A DNA stretch of 64,000 nucleotides from positions 16,594,854 through 16,658,853 of the forward strand of contig NC_045147.1 of assembly GCF_008831285.2 (NCBI RefSeq), in the 5' to 3' direction. The notes below the pieces were generated by a model, which searched no databases, was not told where the DNA came from, and was given only the letters and a program-made list of their open reading frames with translations. Positions 50,601 through 63,156 of this stretch are shown here, piece after piece; the stretch's first letter is position 1, and each line of letters opens with the position of its first letter. This DNA is from Nymphaea colorata (lineage: Eukaryota > Streptophyta > Magnoliopsida > Nymphaeales > Nymphaeaceae). Both the position numbers and the translations under genes were made by a program.

Positions 50601-51383
50601 CTATTAAAAATTGTAAAGGTGCTGGAAAATTTCATGAATGTTCCTGTGAACCCCCTTTAGTGTTGTTGTTGTTATTATTATTATTATTATTATTATTTGG
50701 GGTCTGCTGGAATGACAAGCTGGGTCTAGGGAAATTGCTTCCAGATTTCTCCAATAGTTGTACTTGAGTATTGAACCCTTGACCCTTTTCAGCTTGACCA
50801 TATCAACTCCAAATCCCTAGGGTGAACAGGCTATTGTACCTACTCTCTTTAGATTTAGTCGGAAGAAAAGGTGGATTTTACTAGTTTAAAGCTGTAATCT
50901 TATCTCAACCCCTGAAACACAAAAACAAACGTGCACACAGAGGGACACGATTGGATGCACATGTGAACATATTAACTTGGGAAAGATTGACTGCCTGACA
51001 TATCTCTTAATAATGGTTTGACATGGTTTTAATTACTGTGTACCAATGCCAGACCGATTTCATACTAATTTTGTTTCCAAGCAATGTTTGATCCCGTTAT
51101 GGATACTCAATCCAATCCACTTGGCCAAAGAATCTATTTAACATTATGAGGTCTCTCTTTTTGTAGGGCCTTTGATCATTACAGCTTGCTCGTTATCTCA
51201 TTTGTCATTATTGTTCTCTCCCTATCCCTTACCATTCCAACTGTGGTGACCATGATTGTTCTGTACATATGTGCCTTGCAGGGGGTCCAGTTCCATCCAG
51301 AAAGCATCATAACTAGTGAAGGCAAAACAATCGTCCGCAATTTCCTCGAACTTATTGAGAAGAGGGAGAAGGAATCGGAATAA
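38699..51383 (+). CDS. ASB: Anthranilate synthase beta subunit, plastid (glutamine amidotransferase)
   Basis: It supplies ammonia from glutamine to the anthranilate synthase alpha subunit, the first step of tryptophan synthesis from chorismate, in plastids. Eight exons join in phase: 38699-38813, 38887-39071, 40850-40920, 41020-41057, 41148-41258, 42218-42317, 43226-43361 and 51282-51383, giving about 285 residues. Residues 1 to about 80 are Ser/Arg/Ala-rich with few acidic residues, as in a transit peptide. The class-I amidotransferase domain follows: IIVIDNYDSFTYNLCQ, PRGILISPGPG, nucleophile Cys162 in FGVCMGLQC, and His257/Glu259 in VQFHPES. Exon 5 ends before GC, so intron 5 is apparently GC-AG; reading through gives a stop within six codons. 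Introns 5 and 7 each hold a hAT transposon. The start is the first ATG giving a transit-like leader; it needs the short 73-bp intron 1. Confidence 0.95.
39072..40849 (+). other. ASB intron 2 (1.8 kb)
   Basis: Between the exon ending TYNLCQ and the exon starting YMGELG. A GC-rich patch at 39800-39850 includes CCAGGTTGCTCCCTGG, a small stem. No coding content and no defined transposon. Confidence 0.7.
41336..42049 (+). mobile_element. Non-autonomous hAT element in ASB intron 5
   Basis: A 714-bp element flanked by a perfect 8-bp duplication GCTCTAAG (41328-41335 and 42050-42057). Ends are short inverted repeats: left CAGTGTTGTA, right (reverse complement) CAATGTTGTA. Both subterminal regions are packed with TACGATACG motifs. 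Inside, 41650-41715 reads as a very acidic peptide ending in a stop (EDENEEEDGDEDENEYDEDY), like the acidic tail of a hAT transposase. It therefore looks like an internal-deletion copy keeping the 3' end of the gene. It sits 77 bp after the intron's 5' splice site. Confidence 0.85.
42725..43000 (+). repeat. Diverged tandem duplication, 148-bp period, ASB intron 6
   Basis: TTGCTTGATAAACCATCCTG starts at 42725 and again at 42873, and the following roughly 110 bases remain alignable with substitutions. This is an older duplication than the other two in this gene. Confidence 0.75.
43350..43423 (+). repeat. 37-bp tandem duplication across the exon 7 splice donor of ASB
   Basis: Copy 1 (43350-43386) starts AAGCACATCCAGGTATTC and copy 2 (43387-43423) AAGCACGTCCAGGTATTC. 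Each contains the exon end CCAG and donor GTATTC. The first donor (exon end 43361) keeps the family sequence KHIQ/GVQFHPES. Use of the second (exon end 43398) would add 37 bases with a stop. Confidence 0.9.
43886..44049 (+). repeat. Perfect 82-bp tandem duplication, ASB intron 7
   Basis: Copies 43886-43967 and 43968-44049, each starting GGTGCTATATTTCTATAGCA, show no mismatch. Lack of divergence suggests a recent origin or an assembly artefact. Confidence 0.93.
44050..46292 (+). other. ASB intron 7, part left of the hAT element
   Basis: Intron sequence without recognised coding exons. A CAGTGGCAGAGCCATACTGG block at 44446-44465 resembles the 'GGAGCCA' repeat ends elsewhere in the window. Open frames at 45752-46223 have no recognisable domain. 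Confidence 0.55.
46301..49754 (-). mobile_element. Complete hAT transposon in ASB intron 7
   Basis: A 3,454-bp element with identical 19-bp terminal inverted repeats: CTATGTCACACGGATACGG at 46301-46319 and its exact reverse complement at 49736-49754. It is flanked by a perfect 8-bp target-site duplication GATATGAA (46293-46300 and 49755-49762), the hAT hallmark. Subterminal DNA has clustered GGATACGGGTACGGG-type motifs on the left and CCGTATC/CCGTGTC motifs on the right, as hAT transposase binding regions often do. The transposase runs on the - strand with a GC-rich leader at 49440-49520. Perfect ends, perfect duplication and an open transposase all point to recent insertion and possible autonomy. 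Confidence 0.96.
46565..48828 (-). CDS. hAT-family transposase with BED zinc finger
   Basis: Cut-and-paste transposase. Two exons, 48828-46826 and 46739-46565, are joined across an 86-bp intron (donor ATAG/GTAAAT, acceptor TTGTAG), giving about 725 residues. An N-terminal BED-type zinc finger uses C51, C54, H68 and C80. A DUF659-like RNase-H region follows with SDGWTD (Asp229), ITDNAPVCRAAG (Asp290) and the CxxH motif WTSCAVHSLNLALK. The C-terminal hAT dimerisation region contains CSERNWSTYSQIHTIKR with the expected catalytic Glu625. The second exon adds a very acidic tail ending GIDDD. No stop or frameshift interrupts it. If the intron is retained, the protein ends at residue 668 with only the acidic tail missing. 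It lies antisense to the host gene. Confidence 0.93.
49763..51281 (+). other. ASB intron 7, part right of the hAT element
   Basis: AT-rich intron DNA leading to the last ASB exon (acceptor TTGCAG at 51276-51281). It holds a TG run (50101-50118) and a TTG/TTA repeat (50661-50697). No coding exon recognised. Confidence 0.7.
50661..50697. repeat. (TTG)n(TTA)n trinucleotide repeat
   Basis: About 37 bp of TTG units followed by TTA units, inside ASB intron 7. Confidence 0.85.
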
Positions 51384-53048
51384 GAAACTCCTGGTTGAGC
51401 CTGAAATGATTGTCATGATTCGCAAGAGGATGTGGCATCCTGGTTGTCATGAAAGCAAAGGTGATAGTGTGAAGAGCCATGAAGTATTATGATATATGAC
51501 GCGCTCCTCTTTGTGGGAGTTATTTAAGAAGAAAGAAAAAGGAAAGAAATGAACTATGTAATGAATAAAGTAAACGATTGTACATCTTGGAAGGAATATT
51601 GTATTCATCATTTCCTTTCTTTGTATTTCCCCCTTTTTTTTTCCTGAACTTGTTTGGTGTATTGAGTATGCTCAAATGCAGCCCCATATGAGCAAGCATG
51701 AAAGAAAAGGAGGAAAAGAAATCTCATACCCATCCAATCTTGACCCTTGAAATGTGTGGTCCTCTTCTGCAGAAACCTAGAGATGGCAAGAAGAACTAGA
51801 ACTTCCACTTGCTTTAAAAGGATGTGGGGAGCCCTCTGCTTGGGCATGCCGCATGTCTGCGTTATGGGACTGGAAAATGCCAATTTTTAAATGTAACTTA
51901 TTGCACACAGCATTGATGGCCGTGGTGGGATGACGCTAACGTGGCTGTGCATATTTCTGCTTTTTCATTGTTTATTTGCATTTTCTTCCAGTGTAGGCGG
52001 CGTTGATGTGCTGTTAGTGTCATTTGTAGTGCTCACGAGGGCCCGCAGTTTTGGATTGCAGTACACATGGGACATTTTAGTCCCCCATGGGCCATGTTTC
52101 TGTGCTGCTTTTTTCGGCACTTTCATTCTGGTACGCAACTTGAAAAAAGGGGTAGCTGTTGCACGAAAGAAAGGGACTGCCATTATGGCATTTTGAATTT
52201 TTAAGGACGTTGAAAATTGAGCTTCAAATGTTTGGCACTCCCAATTTCTCAAAATTTAAACAAATGCGTCTTCTCTCTAAATGACATTATTCACAGGCCA
52301 TGAGAAAATCACGGAGTTTTTCTTCCTTCCTTCCTTGCCTTTTTATCGTATTGACTTAATTTCTACAATCACGGGACTAAAAACGGTTGGGTGGTAACAT
52401 CATACTCACTCTCCGTTGGCCTCCTGTTTCATTAATATTCATCTCTTTAACTGACTTTCTGTCTCCGTCTCGCTCGTGGCCCACCGTTTCTTAAGCCATT
52501 TGCATTAAGAATGCGTAGATTGGTGCCACTTGCCAGTAATATTGCACCTGCCACATGCATCTCCATCCACACCTCTCACACATCACTACTTTGGAAAGCT
52601 CCCATGAATGACAGAAAAAATAGAAGTAGAAACACAGCCACACACTCTGCTTGTTGTCACAGACTTGGTCTTATTATTATTAATGGAAGAAGCGGGTGGA
52701 GGAACAAGTACACAGAAACAATCATGGAAGGAACCAGCAAGGAACAACAGACGGATGGACGATGTAAGGAGGATAATAGACCAGGCGACCAAAATGACCC
52801 CTCCTATATAACGAGAGTCCACCACCAACCACCCCCAATAAATCTCTGTATATATTCACACACGAGGAACAAAATCACAGAAACCAGAGTTCAATGACTG
52901 ACCAATCTGTGCAGGACGGGAAAGATGAAAAAAATAAAGGAGAAAACAACAAAATGAAGGCAATTCTCCAGCCACGCCACGTGATCAGAGAGAGCAGCCA
53001 ACGACCAACTTAATTTTGTATCTATCATGTACGAGAATTTCACTAAAA
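51384..53048. other. Region between convergent ASB and XTH genes
   Basis: Contains the ASB 3' UTR (to about 51600) and the XTH 3' UTR from the other side. Open frames at 51608-52252 and 52511-52897 overlap on both strands without recognisable domains. No extra gene seen. Confidence 0.6.
51564..51569 (+). terminator. Polyadenylation signal AATAAA of ASB
   Basis: AATAAA lies 181 bp after the ASB stop codon and is followed by T/GT-rich sequence, a usual plant 3'-end context. Inferred from position and motif only. Confidence 0.5.
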
Positions 53049-55062
<2,014 letters not shown>

Positions 55063-55564
55063 CACCGCTTTTCTTTCCCTGTGCAAAAAGAATTCGCTCT
55101 AGAGAGAGAGGTGGGCGTACGCGACTCTTTTAACGCTGTGGAGGGTATCCTGGGCATCAGCTTTTCAGCGGATGGGCAGTTTCGGCCATCCGAATTTCAA
55201 ACGGCGAAGAAATGCAGGGGGCGCGAAAAAGGGAGAAGGACGGCCCAGCCGTCCTCTCCTTTCCGGGGCGGGCCGGTACCTTCCAGCCCCCATACCCGAA
55301 CTGGTGACGTGGCCTTCCTACGGACAACTAAACGGGGGAAGTGGGGCCCAGAGGCCAGCTTTGCCACGACGGAGATGGGGCGGGCCCCGCCAACTTGCTT
55401 ACTGTGGAGCTTTCGTGGCGCTTTTTGGTTGGTGCGGAGAAGGCCGAGATAGCGACGTCGTAGTTAGCCCTACGGCTAGCTAGCTGGCCAGCTAGATTTC
55501 GTTGCCGAAACTACCCCTCACTCGAGCTTGGCTTGTGGCTGCCAACTGTATGATGAGTCAGCAA

Positions 55565-55615
55565 GTGGGGCCCGCGTGGCCTCTCGTGGGCCCCACGAGA
55601 GGCATCGTGGGTCCC
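55565..55615 (-). promoter_or_regulatory. Cluster of TCP-factor-like motifs upstream of XTH
   Basis: GTGGGGCCC (55565-55573), GTGGGCCCCAC (55586-55596) and GTGGGTCCC (55607-55615) lie within 51 bp, about 500-550 bp upstream of the XTH ATG. The middle one fits the class I TCP site GTGGGNCCCAC and is the heart of a near-perfect palindrome, 55579-55603, with 12-bp arms. A further GTGGGGCCCA lies at 55341-55350. TCP factors control cell growth, which suits a wall-remodelling gene, but binding is inferred from motif match only. Confidence 0.45.
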
Positions 55616-56984
55616 GCAGAAGCTGATGGCCCCCACCCACTTCGGACAGGCGGGTTCGGTTTATTGGTGAGGACAAGGGGAAAGGATTGGGAGGATAATG
55701 TGGATTGATTTAAAAAAAGATGGTAGCGTCCCTCCCTCTCTTTTCTTCACGAAGATGGGTTTGGAATTATGTGCAAATTATAATATCATTATCGCTTTCT
55801 TTCCCACGCTCTGGATTAAGTCAATAGCTTCCATCTTTCTTTGTTTGTTTTTTTTAGTTCAATAATGCAACTGCCGAGATGATGCTCCTATTATCACAAC
55901 CTTCATCGCCCGGACCAATCCAGATCTCACGCGTGGATTTCATGCCGAAAGGATCATACTCTGTGTTATCGTGAAGAGTCCTCTTCTTCTTCTTCTTAGC
56001 TCCTCCCAACATCTCGTTTCTTCTTCTTATTCCTGCAATTTTACAACAGAAGTGGTAGAATTAGAAGTTCTCGATATATGCAGTGACTAATTCAGATCAA
56101 AGGATCTCACTTCACGTGAGACTTCCCTAGATATTTCATGCATAAATATATAGCAAACAGAAGAAAGGTAAATGTTGCCAATAATGAAAGAGGAACTAGT
56201 ATTGAAGAATTTCAAGTCTTTTTAGGGAGATAATAGGGAACAGTAGGCAGATATTTGTATATAATATTGAATTGACCAATAAATATCTTTGGATACTCTA
56301 AAATGTAGAAAAAAAAGGAACATTAAATAGCAAAAACGTCACTGATTGTATTAATTGCATGTGTGGCCCGTGAGCATGGCATTGCATCACCAACGCTATA
56401 TATCAACGTCCATTTGCAAGAGTCAGCCAATTTACAATGAAGGAATAAATCGGAAATCGGCCCTTCATCCGACTCTTAGAAGACAAAATTTTTTATTTGC
56501 TACTAAAACTACATTTTGAACTGGCAATGGTTTGGTTTGGATTTGGATTTGGAGTTGGAGTCTGATATTGACAGGAGTGGTGCATATCGATAAGAACAAA
56601 GTTTCCTAGATCATCACGTCCTTGTGGCACATTGATGGCCTCCCAAAACCCACCAATATCAAGCTCCACTATTGTTGAAAATGGATGGATATGGACCACT
56701 GGTATTGAGAAGCATGCTTCCTTCTTTTGTCTTTGTCAAATCTGGATCCGATCCAACCCTTAGTTTTGGACTAGTTGACCCGTATCGGTTTGAAGCAGAT
56801 CCAAAGCTCACGTTTAAGACAATAATGACCGTCAGCGACTTCAAGTCCATTGTCTGTTCTCAAGTTTTTATTTAAGAAAAGAAGAAGCGACAGTAGGTGG
56901 GCATGAGTAATTGAACAAACATATGTAATTCACTTTTTTAATGTTTATTTAGGAGAAACCGCTTTCGGCGTGAAACCCTCAAAA

Positions 56985-57160
56985 CCATGCTTTTATATTT
57001 AAAAAGTTTTGGTTAACATATGGTACACCCTCCAACTCGAACGTCATGTTTGACACAGTTTGCAGCTTAGAGGAACAACATACCAAAACGCGACAACAGT
57101 CATGGGATTCAAACATCGAACTCTTTAGATATGAACCGCCTTGTGGCCCGGTTGTGCCAT
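56985..57160 (-). mobile_element. tRNA-derived SINE-like sequence, no clear target duplication
   Basis: On the - strand an A-box-like TGGCACAACCGG (57148-57159) is followed, at tRNA-like spacing, by a B-box-like GTTTGAATCCC (57104-57114) and about 115 bp of unrelated body. These are the internal RNA polymerase III promoter parts of a SINE. I could not find flanking direct repeats or a clear tail, so it may be old or truncated. Confidence 0.4.
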
Positions 57161-58373
57161 TATCGACTTTGAGACATGTAATTCTCTTGAAAGCATTGAT
57201 TTCTTATATCTCTAAAAGAAAAAAAAACTTTTTTCCATACGATGTAGCTAATATTATATTGTATTATATACCAAGAACAACGACCAAGGAACTTTTTTAG
57301 CAAGCATTGGTTTTCATTAGATTATATCTTGTTCTCAATCAGCTTTAATGGAAGTCAGGTTCCCTGTAGTTTTTAACTGTGCACTCGTACTCTTAGTTGC
57401 AAACTTTTCATTAGTATTCATGGACAAAGAAACAAAGGTCAAGCAAAACAATGGAACATTCAAACACTATATACGTATAGGACAAAATTGAATTGCTTAT
57501 TAGGTGGTTGTTACTTTGCTTTCATTGCAGATAGCAGAAGCCATATGCTTATCCAGATGTTCTCGAAAAACTCGGTTCTGTTGTCTGATCCTCCACCAGG
57601 CCCTCGAATTGGATCTCGATACACTACTTTCACTCAAACATTATTATCTTCGATTGATGATTAATTTTGAATAAGAATAACTAATATTTGCACTAAAACA
57701 ATAAAGAAAGTAGTAGGTTGTTAACCATGGTTAAAGTAGATCAACTGAAATGATAAGGTGCACTTAGGGCACTGTCCCACTTAACAAAACTTTCCTTTTT
57801 TTTTTTTTTTGTTTTTTGTTTTTGCATGAGAACGGCTAAGTTCCTTTATTTGTAAGCCTTATGCATGTGATCTACAAACAATTTTTATTAAGATCTTGAA
57901 ATATTAACGACCAACAAAGTGCCAGTTTTCAAGACTTGAAAATTCTTGTTTCCATATGCAGAAGACATATATTGTGACATCATTCTTATTACATTGATCA
58001 TGCCGAAGGCGTATATGAAACACCGCCGCAATTACGTGACCTCTAGCAGTGAGTCATATAAGCACTTCCGGAGAACAAAGTAAAATGATGAGTAATAGAT
58101 TCAAACAAAAGGCAAACGAGTGGTCCAATGGAAGAGTTGCAAAAGGCAGACGATGACTGAAGTTTAACTAAATAGGAGGCCACAGCCTAGGCGCCCCAAT
58201 GATGGGTTGAGCTTTACGATAATTTTGGTAAGTGGTTAGTGGTTACTGCATATGGTCATGTGTCTATTATTTTATGTCAAAGTAGGTATACGTAGCTTTC
58301 TCTATTAACTATTGAGACATCCAAACAACTAAGTTTTGATACACGTGGCTTCTTCTCCTAACTTTTTTTATTG

Positions 58374-58598
58374 ATTTTTTGAGTGAGCCAGACGTTCATC
58401 CCACCAGTCGAAGCGAAGCAGAAAGGCCTCCCATTCCCTTTGTCTCCAGAGTCTTGAATTGCATCTGTGTCAGCGATAGCAACGATGTACTTTTTAACTT
58501 GGATGTCGTATCCTACCACCTTGAGACACAAAAATATAACACCCACGAGAATCGAACTAAAGATTTGCTTTTACACAGGTTCCTAGCCTGACACGCTA
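58374..58598 (-). mobile_element. SINE with 15-bp target-site duplication
   Basis: A 225-bp insertion on the - strand bordered by identical TAACTTTTTTTATTG copies at 58359-58373 and 58599-58613. Its 5' end carries an A-box-like TAGCGTGTCAGG, then a B-box-like AGTTCGATTC (+ strand AATCGAACT at 58550-58558) about 40 bases on, as in tRNA-derived SINEs. It ends in a short A-rich tail (CTCAAAAAATC). No coding capacity. Confidence 0.75.
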
Positions 58599-60810
58599 TA
58601 ACTTTTTTTATTGGTTTAATAGTAGTGGCCCAGCCAAAAAAAATTTTTGGTTTAAAGACATTAAAAGTATACATTTTTAAATTTGAAGGAGCACTCATAT
58701 ATAAATAAATAAGAATGACCTTATAAATAAAGCAATTTTAATGGACTTGTGCAAGGAATCGTCCGCATCAGCGCACACTAGTCCCCGCCACTTGTCTCTC
58801 TTTTCTCCTCCCGGGAAAGTAAAGCCCCAAAAAGATCAGCAACTGGGACCGGCCGCCATCATCATCCAAGCTTTGGCATCAGTATCACCAGCTAGGAATA
58901 AAATTCTCAGTATTTACCCACTCTACTAAATGGTGACTGCTCAGACCAAATGAGAATTCTTGTAATAATAAGACGGTGTTAATTTGCGAACTGCTATCAA
59001 TTAGGGTTTGGAGACTAATTCCTTTGGGGGAGAGCTAACCGGAAGGGAATCTGGTAAAAAAAAAAAACTGGTGAGGTCTTCAACCACAAAAGTGGTTTGC
59101 TGATTGCTAGAAATCAAATTATTCATTACCTACGAAGGGCAGTTGTTGGCAAATTGAACTGCTGAATACATATAGAATTCAAATTGAGTCGGAAACAACT
59201 TACACCTATGAGTTTCAAGTTTTCAACTCGTTTTGAATCTATCCAGGCATTGGCTGCAAATTCATATTCCTGCAAGCAACTGAAAAATGAAGGATTTTCT
59301 TGAGTTGGACATGAACATTGGAGAGAAGTCCCGGCTGTTTGCTTTTGTCATTGAGCATAAGCAACTTTCAGTGGCACCACAAGGCCAGTACTGCACATTA
59401 TTATGACTTTTTAAACAGAGATTCTATTGCTTGCCAATATGCAAGAATTCATCCTCAGGTGATCCAGTTATCAATACTTAATGAAAGTATGCACAAGGGA
59501 AGGCAGAAAAAGAAGAACTGATCAAATCAGGTTAATAATTCAACAAGGACGGAAAATTTATCAGTCTAGGTGATGCTAGATTAAAATGAATACTGTTCTT
59601 ACAGATTTTGTTGGTAAGAAGGTAAAAAGTAAAAAGGGTATGCCAAACGAATAAAGTTGACTGAAAGATAAGCAATAATCTTTCGAAGCACCCACTGTGA
59701 GAAGTCCAATTTCATCTTACTCTAGGAAACAGCATGTTAGATGCGCCAATGTAACTTCTTTTTGCTTCAGTCAGTTAGTCTTGAATGAAAAAGGTAGATT
59801 AAGCAAGGACCAAAAAGTCACCGACAAATTGAAGCAGATTCTACTGCAGATTGGCATCTTGCCATCAGGATGTATGACGTCTTTTTTAGTGGGAGACCCG
59901 TAGAAATGAAAAACAGAACTGACCATTCCATCCAGTTGTAATAATAGATCTAAACCGCAAGTAACGTATATATTCTCTCGCCAATGTAAATTTATATAAC
60001 AAACTGGACCTTCTTTTGATTTTTCTTGTCAGACGTTGGGATAACCTGTTGGATCGTGGCCATGAGCCATATTCAAAATAACAGTCATGTACATAATAAA
60101 ACTGTTGCCAACGTGTTATTCGGGATATGGCTTATGGTCATGATCCAACATAAAATTGATCCATCATAATCAGAAAACAATTACGCCAACAACACCAGAT
60201 AACCATCAGGATCTTCACTGCCTACCTTCACCAATGTGCATAAAGCTTCCCCTTTCACATAGAAGTGCTTTTCCGAAAGCAACCTTCGCCAATGTGCTGC
60301 TCTCAGAAGGCCAGCCAAAACCTGGCATCTTATTGTTGTGCCAATATAATTTTGCCAAAGAATTCAATCTGAACAGGAGGTTGGAGATGTACACCCGACA
60401 TATAAAACAGCTTCGTGCATGGACCAATATACATAGGCATGCAGACAATGCAAAAACCACTGAGTAGGACGCTTAGATCAAAATATGGTTTCTCAATCAA
60501 AAAGACGTACATCTTGTTAATTACAAGGAACACCTCAACCTTACAGCTCCAAACATAATTGTAAACCAATTTTTCCCAAAATAAAATAAAATAAGGAGCT
60601 ACCATTAAAAAGGGTAATTTTCAACTCACTGTATTATATGGTCAAAAGAAACTGCTGCCATCCTCAGAGTTCTAAATCCTCACAATTCTGTATCTGAAAC
60701 ATTTCAGATACACATTCTCAACCAGTGAAGCTATGGGTTACGGAACTGACTAGCCAGTTGACTTATTTCACTAACTTCGCTTTCATATCCTACAGCAAGA
60801 ATTGTTCGGA

Positions 60811-62584
60811 TTAATTTGCCACAAAATGGTACCTTGAATCAACATAGCTCTCAACATCCCAAACAAATGACCCAAAAGTTACAGCCTCTAGAATCAGGGC
60901 AGTCAATCCCGCAAAACTGATTCTGATAGCTTCATCCTTAGATCGATCCACACTTCCAGAGAACTCAGACCTTCCAAATAGTGCCTCAGTGTGATTTTCA
61001 ACAACAGAGATGGCTTCTTTGGACCTAATGGTAGCATACCGCTGGAGAGTTTCAGTGTCAAATGACATAACATAAGAGCGCAATCGATATGGTTTTACCC
61101 CATAGTCAAAACTACCAGAATTAAAGCTGCCATTTGCAGCTTGTACACTGCGTTCTGCAATGAATGTACCGCCATTCCATGGTGAATTATCAGTCTGACT
61201 CTTACTCAAGGCATTGGGTCTTGATTCATCAGGCATGTCTCCTTGAACAGCACCATGCTCTTTACCCATATTGAAAGGAAGAGTCTTCATTGTCTTCTCG
61301 AGCTGGAACCTCTGATCTACCCTTTTAAGGAAGTATCCGTACATAATAGATGCCATGTAGACCTGTCCTACTCTAACCCTGCTTATTTGAGCAATGGAAC
61401 TCGTATCGGAAACACGGTTACCCAGTATAAGAGTCAGATGGCTCTTAATCATCTCATATGCTTCAGGAGAATGAACCTTTTGAAGCTTCTCATCCTGCTG
61501 GGACCCTATATCAACTTCACTCCTGGCACTGGACGCCTGTGACAGTGATGATATCATTGGAACGCCTGCATCCATGAATTTCTGAACCACCAATGCATAC
61601 AGAATCTCCTCCAAAGCCTTCCTTCTCTCATTAGCTTTTACTTCAGCAATTCTCCTAAGAATTCACTAAAGTGTTTAGCATCACCATATGTGAAACTTCA
61701 TAGAGAAAACAACAAATACGTGCAAAACAAAATGGTCTATTCAGGAAAATAGTACGACATGCTAACCTGTACAAAACGAGATCTGTTCCGGAAGCAGCAG
61801 GTTTTTCGTTCTGCTCGGCTGCATCTCGATCAGTTTGCAGCATTTGAAGCTGCTGATCAACAGCTGCAGGAAGAAGGTGAGGATGGTCCCTCAGAATCTG
61901 TGCTAGAAACTGCCCTACTGGTGATTCCAATTGAAGGGGAGCGAGCGGGGATGACGATGCAGAAGGACCCATGCACGCCCTCGCAGCCGTTCTCCTAGCC
62001 CCAACTGTCTGCTTCTGCCCATTCCTACGTACCAAAGTCAGTGGGAAAGGCCGCATCTGAAAGCAAATGCAGACGAGAGGCCGTGAGTCCACATTTTCTT
62101 GCCCGGAACACTACTGTAACTCGTGAGGTGCAGAAGACAACATTGGGTAGAAAAATGAAATAATCTTCTCATCAGCCAATCTAGTAATGGTTTTCTTTTC
62201 CAAAGGCAACTTAACCATCGTCAATCATGAACTCAGTGACAAATGAAACAAGGAAACAAAGAGAGTATTTCTTCCATTTTACACATTCTGATAGCAAATC
62301 TGCCGACCAACTTTAATTTTTAAAGAAGGAAGAAAAACCAGTCTCTCAATTCAGAATAAAAGAATTCATTTAAAGAAAATTCTAATGGAGGACTACTACT
62401 AGAGGGTAGAGGGAGAGAGGAACTCCCTTACCTTGAGAAATCCACTGGACGTGCCAAATGTCGCGTAGGAAGATGCCATTTCCGTACCGAAATTGCTCGC
62501 TTTTGGGACCAAGTTATGCCTTGTGGCAACAAGAGCGGCAGATCCCGGAACTGTTCGTCCTCCGAGAACGGCAACCGCATCCAT
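60811..62584 (-). CDS. DUF760 protein, 'UV-B-induced protein At3g17800'-like, plastid
   Basis: Member of the DUF760 family; the Arabidopsis member is annotated as a UV-B-induced chloroplast protein, with no known biochemical activity. Three coding exons on the - strand join in phase: 62584-62432, 62056-61767 and 61654-60811, giving about 428 residues, close to the Arabidopsis length. The N-terminal about 75 residues are Ser/Thr/Arg-rich with few acidic residues, as in a transit peptide. The conserved part contains ESPVGQFLAQILRDHPHLL, RRKALEEILYALVVQKFMD, VGQVYMASIMYGYFLKRVDQ, LRSYVMSFDTETLQRYATIR and, near the end, LILEAVTFGSFVWDVESYVD. DUF760 occurs twice in the family, the first copy around residues 85-180. 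A leader intron precedes the ATG. Confidence 0.92.
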
Positions 62585-62592
62585 CCTAGTAG

Positions 62593-62895
62593 CTGTACAC
62601 CCAAGAATCTCTCATCAATTCATCAGTCCCTAACAGTAGAATGATAACCTCCAGAAACAAAAAGAACAAAAAATCGGGTTTCTGGAATTTGAGACCTCAC
62701 AGCAGAGAACCAAAACCCTAACCCCAAAGCCTTCTCCCACCAAACCCACACCCCAAACCTTAAACCTCAAACCACCCATTCATTGCTAATCTCCGTCCCA
62801 AAAATGGGAGAACCGAAAGCTGCTAGAAAATTCCAGACCACTCTAACATCATAACTTATAATAAACTCCTAAATCCCTAAAATAAGGCCGGTTAC
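62593..62895 (-). other. Leader (5' UTR) intron of the DUF760 gene
   Basis: A good donor ACAG/GTAACC (exon end 62896) and acceptor GTGTACAG (exon start 62592) bound 303 bp just upstream of the ATG at 62584. Inferred from splice-site sequence and TATA box position, not from transcript data. Confidence 0.55.
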
Positions 62896-63147
62896 CTGTA
62901 GTTTGAAGAAGAGACGAGCAAATTTTCTGGAGTAGACGAAATGTGAAGATACCAATCCGATCTTAAGCCGCAAAAATGGAAGGCGGATGCGAACGAGAGG
63001 GAAGAAGAAGGGTATACCAGAGAAACAGCGAGAGAGAGAGACAAAGAGAGATGGCGGCGGTGGTTGGGGGACAACGGAGAAGGTGGTGAGAAGACTCGGA
63101 CAGAGACCGGGACCGTTAGGGGCAAATCGGGTAAATCTTCCCCTCCC

Positions 63148-63156
63148 TTTATATAG
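63148..63156 (-). promoter_or_regulatory. Candidate TATA box of the DUF760 gene
   Basis: CTATATAAA on the - strand. It would start transcription near 63120, giving a leader exon of about 220 bases before the leader intron. Confidence 0.55.

Larger units (their letters stand above)
55063..60810. other. Intergenic region upstream of XTH and downstream of the DUF760 gene
   Basis: The first about 700 bp are GC-rich XTH promoter. From 55.7 to 60.8 kb the DNA is AT-rich with two SINE-like insertions, a T-run at 57791-57810 and no recognisable gene. The final few hundred bases before 60811 should hold the 3' UTR of the DUF760 gene. Confidence 0.55.
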
